From: JANSWY01 sp965243755
GTDB taxonomy: Bacteria; Bacteroidota; Bacteroidia; Cytophagales; Cyclobacteriaceae
Assembly (NCBI GenBank): GCA_965243755.1
Contig: CBDEVW010000002.1
Span: 186,001 to 250,000, forward strand
Direction of reading: 5' to 3'
Length of the DNA stretch: 64,000 nt
Positions 54,982 to 61,390 of this stretch are shown one piece after another; the first letter of the stretch is position 1, and each line of letters begins with the position of its first letter. Under the pieces are notes generated by a model. That model searched no databases. It was not told the DNA's origin and saw nothing but the letters and a program-made list of their open reading frames with translations. A program made the position numbers and the translations under genes.

Positions 54982-55650
54982 ATGGAACAAAGTGCTCGCC
55001 GGTGGCTGCTGGGTATAATATTTATTGCGGTAGGAGGAATATTACTTCTTGATAATTTTGGTGTCATAGAGTTTTATCTGCCTGATTTCCTTTGGCGGTG
55101 GGAAATGATTCTGGTGATCATTGGAGCAGTCAATCTAATCAATAGAAATTACTCCGCTGCATTTGTATTATTCACGATTGCCTCTTTCTTCATAATTAAA
55201 GATTTGTATGATTTAAGGTACCGTGAACTTTGGCCTCTTGTATTTATTGTTATTGGGATATCGATAATTCTCAAAAGGACTTCAATTGGATCAAAAAAAA
55301 AGAGTGAATACAACAATGATTCCTTCGATGATGTTGCAATTTTTGGGGGAAATGAAAAGTCTGTAAGAACTGATAATTTTACCGGAGGGAAAGTAACCAG
55401 TATTTTCGGTGGCTCCTCTTTGGATCTTAGTAATTGTAAACTTCAGGAGGGCACCACGGTCATAGATGTTTTCACCATGTTTGGGGGTTGTGAATTAAAG
55501 GTACCATCTCACTGGAACATCAAACTTGAAGTAACTACCATCCTTGGTGGGTTTGATGACAAAAGAAAGGTGATCGACACTACTGATGAGTCAAGGATAC
55601 TGGTCATAAGAGGTTTCACGATGTTTGGCGGAGGTGAAGTGAGAAACTAG
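54982..55650 (+). CDS. LiaF-like membrane protein
   Basis: A 222-residue protein with four hydrophobic segments in the first 100 residues (LGIIFIAVGGILLLDNFGVIEF is the opening of the LiaF-type transmembrane domain) and a C-terminal domain with repeated beta strands: VAIFGGNEKSV, VTSIFGGSSLDL, VFTMFGGCELKV and FTMFGGGEVR, each turning on FGG. That pattern is the LiaF C-terminal fold. In Firmicutes LiaF inhibits the LiaSR cell-envelope stress system; no such two-component system is near here. Its partner is probably the gene before it. Confidence 0.85.
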   Translation: MEQSARRWLLGIIFIAVGGILLLDNFGVIEFYLPDFLWRWEMILVIIGAVNLINRNYSAAFVLFTIASFFIIKDLYDLRYRELWPLVFIVIGISIILKRTSIGSKKKSEYNNDSFDDVAIFGGNEKSVRTDNFTGGKVTSIFGGSSLDLSNCKLQEGTTVIDVFTMFGGCELKVPSHWNIKLEVTTILGGFDDKRKVIDTTDESRILVIRGFTMFGGGEVRN

Positions 55651-55681
55651 TTTACTACCAGCTTCTCAACATACAGAATTC

Positions 55682-55963
55682 CTATTCTTCAATCTTTACA
55701 CCTTTCCAGAAGGCCACATAGTTTTCAAATTTCTTTGCCAGATCACTGGTTTCAGGATAGTACCAGGCAGCATCTTTATTCTCTTTGCCCTGCACATTGA
55801 TTGTGTAGTAGCTTGCAGTTCCTTTCCAGGGACAAACAGTATGAGTATCGCTTTTCTTAAAGAATTCCTTGTTAATCGTATCTGGTGGAAAGTAATGATT
55901 GTTCTCAATAACAATGGTTTCATCACTTTCTGCAATCACCTGATCGTTCCAAATTGCTTTCAT
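55682..55963 (-). CDS. DUF427 domain protein
   Basis: A 93-residue protein matching DUF427: MKAIWNDQVIAESDETIVIENNHYFP, then the conserved SDTHTVCPWKGTASYYTI and DAAWYYPETSDLAKKFENYVAFW. The Cys-Pro-Trp-Lys-Gly and Ala-Trp-Tyr-Tyr-Pro stretches are strongly conserved in this family. Its biochemical role is not established. It is 37 bp downstream of the sigma-partner membrane protein gene, on the same strand. Confidence 0.93.
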   Translation of the reverse strand: MKAIWNDQVIAESDETIVIENNHYFPPDTINKEFFKKSDTHTVCPWKGTASYYTINVQGKENKDAAWYYPETSDLAKKFENYVAFWKGVKIEE

Positions 55964-56000
55964 ATCAAACTTCCATTTTGTATTCCCTATAAAACAAAAT

Positions 56001-56447
56001 TCAACTCTGATGTTTTAGTTTTCTCACTAAAATTTTATCCAAAATGAATAAAAGTGTAATGAGGTTTACAAATACAAATAAAGAAATCGTCTCATCGGCT
56101 ATAAGTAATTTGTTCAAATACGATAAAGTCTCTGTTAACTGATCAGTGATTGGAGTTTGTGCGATTTCCTGGAAGGGAACAATAATGAATGAGGCAAAAG
56201 TAAATGTAACAAGCGCCGTAACCACAGTGATCCACCATTTGATCAATCTCCTACTTGATCTTCGAGAAACCATCACGTCGTACTTTAATAAAATATTGGT
56301 ACGAACATGATCCGGAGTTTCAATTAAACCGGACTTTTTAATCGACTCCTCTAATCTCTCCAACTGCGATAATTCTTCCAGCTCAGCTGCACTCAAGGCT
56401 TCTCTGTCAATTTCTCCCGCTAAATATTTATATAAATTGTCTTTCAT
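56001..56447 (-). CDS. Membrane partner of the second ECF sigma factor, putative anti-sigma factor
   Basis: A 148-residue protein. The first 70 residues are soluble, acidic and helical (LYKYLAGEIDREALSAAELEELSQLERLEESI), like anti-sigma N-terminal domains but without the zinc motif. Two membrane helices follow (WWITVVTALVTFTFASFIIV and LFVFVNLITLLFILDKILV). It begins 2 bp after the sigma gene stop. Position and layout suggest it holds the sigma factor at the membrane until a signal arrives. This function is inferred, as no family is recognised. Confidence 0.72.
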   Translation of the reverse strand: MKDNLYKYLAGEIDREALSAAELEELSQLERLEESIKKSGLIETPDHVRTNILLKYDVMVSRRSSRRLIKWWITVVTALVTFTFASFIIVPFQEIAQTPITDQLTETLSYLNKLLIADETISLFVFVNLITLLFILDKILVRKLKHQS

Positions 56448-56449
56448 TA

Positions 56450-57016
56450 TTAAATCAACATCTCTTTTACTCCACCAAGTTTATTTAATTGTTCCGATAG
56501 CTTCTTCCTGGCCCTGAACAATTTCACCTTAATTGTATTTTTGTCTAACCCAGTTAGCTCGGTCATTTCGTCCTGAGTGAATTCTTTTAAATAATATAAC
56601 GTAATCAGTTTCCTTTCTTCGGGATTTAGTCCTGACAACAATAAATGAATAATATTTTGTTGATCAGACCTGGTTAGATCCTGTAAAGGTGTATCCGCAA
56701 TAATTAGTTCATCATGTTTCTCAGAGAACTGTTCAGTTGCGTATTTTTTCTTTCTCAACCTACTCAATGAGGCATTACTGACTACACGATAGAACCAGGT
56801 ACTGAATTTCGATTCTCCCTTAAACTTGTCGGGGTTCCTGGCAATCTTAAGGAACTGGTCTTGTACCACTTCCTCAGCGTCTTCCGAATTTTGAATGATG
56901 CGAAAAGCAATTGTATAGGCAAAATCCGAATGTCTGTCCAGCAGCATAGCAAATGCTTTACGATCATCCTTCTTAATCTTTTTAAGCAATTCTACATCGG
57001 AAATATTCGAATCCAC
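56450..57016 (-). CDS. ECF sigma-70 factor
   Basis: A 188-residue ECF sigma factor. Region 2 is FAMLLDRHSDFAYTIAFRIIQNSEDAEEVVQDQFLKIARNPDKF, then FSTWFYRVVSNASLSRLRKKK; region 4 is LNPEERKLITLYYLKEFTQDEMTELTGLDKNTIKVKLFRARKKL. The gene lies upstream of a membrane partner (2 bp apart) and divergent from a DUF6249 gene. ECF-promoter-like sites point both ways in the gap, so it may control itself and its divergent neighbour. Confidence 0.93.
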   Translation of the reverse strand: MDSNISDVELLKKIKKDDRKAFAMLLDRHSDFAYTIAFRIIQNSEDAEEVVQDQFLKIARNPDKFKGESKFSTWFYRVVSNASLSRLRKKKYATEQFSEKHDELIIADTPLQDLTRSDQQNIIHLLLSGLNPEERKLITLYYLKEFTQDEMTELTGLDKNTIKVKLFRARKKLSEQLNKLGGVKEMLI

Positions 57017-57023
57017 ATCACAT

Positions 57024-57051
57024 TTGACGCCATAAGTTTACTTCAAGTTAC
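57024..57051 (-). promoter_or_regulatory. ECF-type promoter candidate of the sigma gene (leftward)
   Basis: On the minus strand GTAAC (plus 57047-57051) is separated by 17 bases from CGTCAA (plus 57024-57029). This spacing and the GTAAC/CGTC pair are typical of ECF sigma promoters. The -10 is 8 bp from the sigma ATG at 57016, so the message would be nearly leaderless. Confidence 0.45.
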
Positions 57052-57065
57052 AAACAAATTTTTTT

Positions 57066-57093
57066 GTAACCGACCAAATCGAATTGTAGTCAT
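57066..57093 (+). promoter_or_regulatory. ECF-type promoter candidate of the DUF6249 gene (rightward)
   Basis: GTAAC at 57066-57070, 17 bases, AGTCAT at 57088-57093. It shares GTAAC-N18-GTCA with the leftward site. The two GTAAC boxes are the arms of a perfect inverted repeat, GTTACAAA (57047-57054) and TTTGTAAC (57063-57070). Confidence 0.45.
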
Positions 57094-57125
57094 ATAGGCA
57101 ACTAGAAATTTAAAATATAGAAATT

Positions 57126-57455
57126 ATGCACATGATACCTATAGTAGTGTCAACAGTGTCTACCATTAGCATTGTGACCATGATCATTTTTATCAGAAAG
57201 TTTACAAATGATGAGAGAATGGCGCTCATCGAAAAAGGAGCTGACCCCAAACTTTTTAAAGGAAACAATTCTAATGTTGCAATGAAGTTTGGGCTTCTAT
57301 TAATAGGTGCGGGTGTAGGTCTGCTTGTTGGTGCATTTCTTGATGCCAATACCAGGTTAGATGAAACTGTGTCTTATTTTTCCATGTTGTTCATTTTTGG
57401 CGGTCTTGGGTTGTTTGCTTCCCACATTCTTGATAAAAAGGAAAGAGAGCATTAG
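57126..57455 (+). CDS. DUF6249 small membrane protein
   Basis: A 109-residue protein with three hydrophobic segments (about 6-23, 58-77 and 83-103). Between the first and second are FTNDERMALIEKGADPKLFKG, a motif (ERxALIEKGxDP) that is typical of DUF6249 and related small membrane proteins beside ECF sigma factors. An ATG at codon 3 is also possible. It is divergent from the ECF sigma gene and overlaps the convergent nitrilase gene by 4 bp at the stop. Function unknown; stress response under the sigma factor is inferred. Confidence 0.78.
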   Translation: MHMIPIVVSTVSTISIVTMIIFIRKFTNDERMALIEKGADPKLFKGNNSNVAMKFGLLLIGAGVGLLVGAFLDANTRLDETVSYFSMLFIFGGLGLFASHILDKKEREH

Positions 57456-58387
57456 TGTCTGGTCCGGTTCACAGTGAAATTAAATACATCATTTCTTTGG
57501 TAATGACCAGAAACATCTAATGTCATACTTTCCATAATAACCTCCCTGAGGTCAATTTCAGTGTGGATAATGGTTTCCCGATTAAAGACAGGATCAACAC
57601 GGTAGAGGCCATCTGGCCCAATTATACAAGAGCCACCGTTAAGAATCATGTAGTCAGGGTCATTGGGTACTGAATCATGTAATTGAAGTTCGTGAGGCAA
57701 ATCTTTTCTTTTAAGCACCTGGCCAGCTGCTAAAACAAAGCAACGGGCTTCAAACGCATATTGCCTGCTGGCCACCTGGTGCATTTCATGTACTTTTGGC
57801 CAAACCGCAACATGAACATCTTCACCACAATCGTGTAATGCCTGTCTCGTCAATGGCATCCAATGTTCCCAACAAATTAAACCACTCAGTTGCCCTACTG
57901 AAGTTTTACAACTTACCAAACCATTACCGTCCCCATGACCATAAACAATTTTCTCGGTGAAAGTTGGCATTAGTTTCCTGTGGTGATTGATTAATTCTCC
58001 TGCATCACTGATCATTATTAGTGAATTATAGATGGTTTTGTTACCAACCCCTGATTCTACTACCTCATTAATGCCCATTACTACATTAATCTTATATTCT
58101 CTTGCTACTTGTTTCAATTGAGAAATTTCAGCGCCATTGATTGTTACAGCGTTTTGATATGTTTGATGAAATATCTCTTTAGTGGCCTCATTATTCCACA
58201 GGCCAGCTTCCGGGCAGTAATCCAACCACGCAGGATAACCGCTGAGCCATGTTTCTCCAAAAACTGCCAATTGTGATTGGTGTTTTGAACACTCCTTGAT
58301 GAGATCAATGGCCTTTTCAGTACTTTTATCTTTATTGAGATATTCCGGCCCATGTTGAACGATTGATACTGTTTTTTTATCTGACAT
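57452..58387 (-). CDS. Nitrilase-family carbon-nitrogen hydrolase
   Basis: A 311-residue hydrolase with the complete catalytic triad: E45 in FGETWLSGYP, K138 in HHRKLMPTF and C172 in LICWEHWMPL. The CWEHWMPL signature with the IVYGHGDGNG loop puts it in the branch of true nitrilases (aliphatic or arylacetonitrile type), which convert nitriles to acids and ammonia, not the amidase branch. It is cytoplasmic, as no signal is present, and shorter than the usual 330-360 residues, mostly at the C-terminus. It stands alone and its natural substrate is unknown. Confidence 0.9.
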   Translation of the reverse strand: MSDKKTVSIVQHGPEYLNKDKSTEKAIDLIKECSKHQSQLAVFGETWLSGYPAWLDYCPEAGLWNNEATKEIFHQTYQNAVTINGAEISQLKQVAREYKINVVMGINEVVESGVGNKTIYNSLIMISDAGELINHHRKLMPTFTEKIVYGHGDGNGLVSCKTSVGQLSGLICWEHWMPLTRQALHDCGEDVHVAVWPKVHEMHQVASRQYAFEARCFVLAAGQVLKRKDLPHELQLHDSVPNDPDYMILNGGSCIIGPDGLYRVDPVFNRETIIHTEIDLREVIMESMTLDVSGHYQRNDVFNFTVNRTRH

Positions 58388-58452
58388 TTCTCATGAAGTT
58401 TAAATTCTAAAATAGTCTTATTTTAAATAGTTTTAAAAGAAATTGATATCTG

Positions 58453-59463
58453 GTGGAAGAATTACAGGTTGTAAAAAAGCGTTTGCGAATAACCGGAATG
58501 GCGTTTGGGGCCATTATCACCATTGGTACTGTAGGGTTTAAGTTAATAGGAGGTGAAAATGCCAGCTTCTTTGATGGTTTCTATATGACCGCCATCACAA
58601 TTACTACCATTGGCTACAATGAAGTAATTGTGCTTGACAACCTCGGGAGAGCTTATGCAGTTTTTATCGCCTTCACAGGAATTGGTATACTCACCTATTT
58701 CCTTACAAACATGGCATCCTTATTTATTGAGGGAGATCTTGTAAAGAGTAGAAAAAGAAGTCAAATGGAAAAGAAAGTTTCAAAAATGGAGGGCCATTAT
58801 ATTGTTTGTGGAGCGGGTCGCGTTGGCAGTAATATCGCCCAGGAACTATTAAAAACAGACAGAGAGTTTGTCATTGCGGATATTGATGAAGATAAAGTAA
58901 AATTGGCCGATGAGTTATATGAAGACGTGCCTTGTTTGCTTGGAGACTGTACTGATGATGACTTTTTATTGCAGCTCGGGGTAGATCGGGCACTTGGTAT
59001 TTTTGTAACTACTGGAAGTGACAACATTAACCTGGTAATTTGTGTAACTGCCAGGCAGCTTAATTACAATATCCGAATTGTTGCTCAGAGCAAAGACATT
59101 AATCATGTGACAAAAATGAAAAAAGTTGGTGCTGATAAAGTTGTCTCGCCAAGCTTCATCGGTGGTTTGCGCATGGCGTCAGAAATGGTGCGACCTACTG
59201 TAACCAATTTCCTGGACGAGATGCTAAGGTCCCAGAACACTCCTCTGCGTATTGAAGAAATTGGGATTCCTGGAGAGCTCGCGGGTTCACCTCTGAGTGA
59301 ATTCAACCTTGCTGATTTTGATCAAACATTAATCCTGGCCATTAAGGAGGGCGATCAATGGGTATATAATCCCAAAATGAGCTATTTACTTCAAAAAAAC
59401 AGCAGGTTGATTGTGATGACCACCCCAAAAGAAAGAGAAGCTATCCAAAAAAGGTTTGGATAA
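58453..59463 (+). CDS. Potassium channel protein with RCK (TrkA-N) regulatory domains
   Basis: A 336-residue two-helix channel subunit with GTG start. Helices at about 14-32 and 67-90 flank the pore loop, whose selectivity filter reads TTIGYNE (51-57) in place of the usual TVGYGD. A cytoplasmic TrkA-N domain with Rossmann motif GAGRVG (120-125) and a TrkA-C domain (LRIEEIGIPGELAGSPLSE) follow. Four subunits would form a gated K+ channel controlled by nucleotide or ion binding. Family is firm; the Asn in place of the second filter Gly may alter selectivity. Confidence 0.88.
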   Translation: MEELQVVKKRLRITGMAFGAIITIGTVGFKLIGGENASFFDGFYMTAITITTIGYNEVIVLDNLGRAYAVFIAFTGIGILTYFLTNMASLFIEGDLVKSRKRSQMEKKVSKMEGHYIVCGAGRVGSNIAQELLKTDREFVIADIDEDKVKLADELYEDVPCLLGDCTDDDFLLQLGVDRALGIFVTTGSDNINLVICVTARQLNYNIRIVAQSKDINHVTKMKKVGADKVVSPSFIGGLRMASEMVRPTVTNFLDEMLRSQNTPLRIEEIGIPGELAGSPLSEFNLADFDQTLILAIKEGDQWVYNPKMSYLLQKNSRLIVMTTPKEREAIQKRFG

Positions 59464-59476
59464 CTTCAATATGTTG

Positions 59477-59956
59477 TTAGCCTTCTACTTCTTCCAGAGG
59501 TTTTAGGTTATCAGGAATATGTTCTTCCTCTTCAGCATAAGGAAATACCTCCACGATATTGGTCAATGTGATGGATGGTACCTCAAACGGCACCAACATA
59601 CTGCTTAGGTTATCTTCCACTCTTTCGAACGCTTCTTTAACATTCTCGGCACTTACCAAAAAGTAGGTGTTGATCTTAACCTCCTTCTCAGAGTCGCCAT
59701 CCACCGTTGAATAAGTTACCTTACACTTGAACCAGGTCTCCTGATCTTCATAATTAATAACTTCGGAAATGTTGGTTTTTGTAATGCTATGCACAGAAAA
59801 TTCACCAGCTATGTTTTGCTCCATAGCCTTATATATCCTACTCTCAGCTTCGGTATATGACATTGCGTCAACAAGAAACGCTTCAGTTACCTGTTTCATG
59901 ATGCCTTCATCATTTTGTTTCATGTATTTTACCTTACAGCTGTACCAGATTTTCAT
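59477..59956 (-). CDS. DUF4494 protein
   Basis: A 159-residue soluble protein that fits DUF4494: KIWYSCKVKYMKQNDEGIMKQVTEAFLVDAMSYTEAESRIYKAM and a second, similar half beginning ETWFKCKVTYSTVDG, ending NIVEVFPYAEEEE. The two halves look like an internal duplication (W[YF]xCKVxY in each, with A-E-S/N-x-x-x-A-F/I later). DUF4494 proteins are found in nearly all Bacteroidota and have no assigned role. Confidence 0.93.
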   Translation of the reverse strand: MKIWYSCKVKYMKQNDEGIMKQVTEAFLVDAMSYTEAESRIYKAMEQNIAGEFSVHSITKTNISEVINYEDQETWFKCKVTYSTVDGDSEKEVKINTYFLVSAENVKEAFERVEDNLSSMLVPFEVPSITLTNIVEVFPYAEEEEHIPDNLKPLEEVEG

Positions 59957-59988
59957 ATTTTAAGTCGAATTTTAATTTTGAAAGACCG

Positions 59989-59996
59989 CAAATATA
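59989..59996 (-). promoter_or_regulatory. -7 element before the DUF4494 gene
   Basis: TATATTTG on the minus strand fits TAnnTTTG, 33 bp before the start codon. The -33 region has no TTTG at the standard distance, so only half the consensus is met. Confidence 0.4.
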
Positions 59997-60063
59997 GAAG
60001 TATCTGGAATTGGATAGATTATAAAAGAGGATTAATTATAAATAAATAAAAAACAGTACACTC

Positions 60064-60777
60064 CTACTCGATCATGACTGGAGATTTGATAGATGCTAAT
60101 CTTTTCAGACAAAAATATTGAAGGTTATGTTTTCTGCCGGTAGAGGCTGTAAAGCCCCATATCACTTCACTATTTCCCCCAAAAATATCGTTGATCAGAT
60201 CCTTTTTTCCATGATAAACTTCGTGACCATCCAGGTATACCCAAATGGACATGGATTTTGCTTCCCACATGAATTTAAAACTATGAAGAAAGGAATCTTC
60301 CAAATCAAATTGCATATCCTGATTGTTCCAATAAGTGAGGTGTTGATTAACACCATTTTCAAGATAAGCTACATGATCGGAGATCGGATCATTTTGCCAG
60401 GGGTTTTGATAAGTGTCAAACTCTATTGCAATGGATGGGTCAATTGAATTACCTGATGATCCCGGGCTAAACCTACCATAACCCATGCATTCGCCCCAGC
60501 TTCCAAAAGCATTAAATGACCTGACATCATCATGAATGACAAAGGTTATACCGTCTGCACCTTCATTTTTATCACCCAAAAAAATATCGAAATCAATGGA
60601 GAAGTTTCGGGTCAGGTCAAGTTTATGCCGGCTATATGCAATGCCCTCACTATAAGGAACATCAGGTGTTAACATGATGCAGCCATTACCCATTTCACTG
60701 GCATTGCCTATCAGGTGAAACTGTTGAGCCGACAAAAAGCCCGGCAGAAAGCACAATAGAATCAGAAGCCTACTCAT
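60064..60777 (-). CDS. Secreted L-type lectin-like protein
   Basis: A 237-residue protein with signal peptide MSRLLILLCFLPGFLSAQ. The mature part is a legume-lectin-like jelly roll: FHLIGNASEMGNGCIMLTPD at the start, ADGITFVIHDD with the metal/carbohydrate-binding Asp, SIAIEFDTYQNPWQNDPISDH with the calcium-binding acidic residues, and IWGFTASTG near the end. In Bacteroidota this domain is usually joined to longer adhesins with a sorting signal; here it stands alone and no type IX signal is visible. It probably binds a glycan on the cell surface or in the periplasm. Confidence 0.82.
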   Translation of the reverse strand: MSRLLILLCFLPGFLSAQQFHLIGNASEMGNGCIMLTPDVPYSEGIAYSRHKLDLTRNFSIDFDIFLGDKNEGADGITFVIHDDVRSFNAFGSWGECMGYGRFSPGSSGNSIDPSIAIEFDTYQNPWQNDPISDHVAYLENGVNQHLTYWNNQDMQFDLEDSFLHSFKFMWEAKSMSIWVYLDGHEVYHGKKDLINDIFGGNSEVIWGFTASTGRKHNLQYFCLKRLASIKSPVMIE

Positions 60778-60846
60778 GCATGATGTATAGATTATTATTC
60801 TATCAACGGATTAAAATCTAAAGTTGGTTCAAAATAAAATTGGAAT

Positions 60847-60901
60847 TATTTACTTAACAAAAGTGAAATTAATAATTATATTTACATTTGTTAAGTAAAT
60901 A
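60847..60901. promoter_or_regulatory. Perfect 15-bp inverted repeat over the padR promoter
   Basis: TATTTACTTAACAAA-type arm at 60847-60861 and its exact reverse complement at 60887-60901, 25 bp apart. TACATTTG at 60883-60890, a good -7 box, overlaps the right arm, so a protein bound there would block transcription. The padR ATG is 8 bp downstream. It is a likely self-operator of PadR. Confidence 0.65.
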
Positions 60902-60908
60902 GTGTTTG

Positions 60909-61235
60909 ATGAAAGAACAATCGATCGGAGAATTTGAAGAACTGGTGCTGTTAAATGTAGCTGCCCTTCATGATGAGGCATATGGTGTAGCTATTTTGGA
61001 AAACCTGAAACAAAAATTAAATAAGAAAGTCAATATTAGTGCCATCCACGTAGCACTGAAAAGACTTGAAGGAAAGGGGTTTGTAACTTCCAGATATGGT
61101 GGAATCACTGGAGACAGAGGGGGAAGAAGAAAGAAATTCTATGTCATCACCGCTGCAGGAAAGAAAGTTCTCGATGCTCAATACAAGTTAAGAACCAGCC
61201 TCTACATGCAAATACCAAACATTTCATTTAGCTGA
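60909..61235 (+). CDS. PadR-family transcriptional regulator
   Basis: A 108-residue regulator from the ATG at 60909 (a TTG at 60906 precedes it). The winged helix is seen in EELVLLNVAALHDEAYGVAILENL, ISAIHVALKRLEGKGFVTSRYGG and GRRKKFYVITAAGKKVL, the last being the PadR wing. It is short, lacking the C-terminal dimer helix of long PadR proteins, as is usual for PadR regulators paired with FtsX permeases in Bacteroidota. It is 155 bp before such a permease and has an inverted repeat over its promoter. Confidence 0.92.
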   Translation: MKEQSIGEFEELVLLNVAALHDEAYGVAILENLKQKLNKKVNISAIHVALKRLEGKGFVTSRYGGITGDRGGRRKKFYVITAAGKKVLDAQYKLRTSLYMQIPNISFS

Positions 61236-61390
61236 ATAAACTCAAATCAATACATAAAAGGTCAATTTCATAAACTCAAAATCTATTAAAAATGAACTCA
61301 TTAATATTTAAGCAAACACATTCCCGGTTAATCAGTTGGTTCCAATCATCGTGCAACCAACATGCGCAACATAGCTCATCAGTAATTTAA

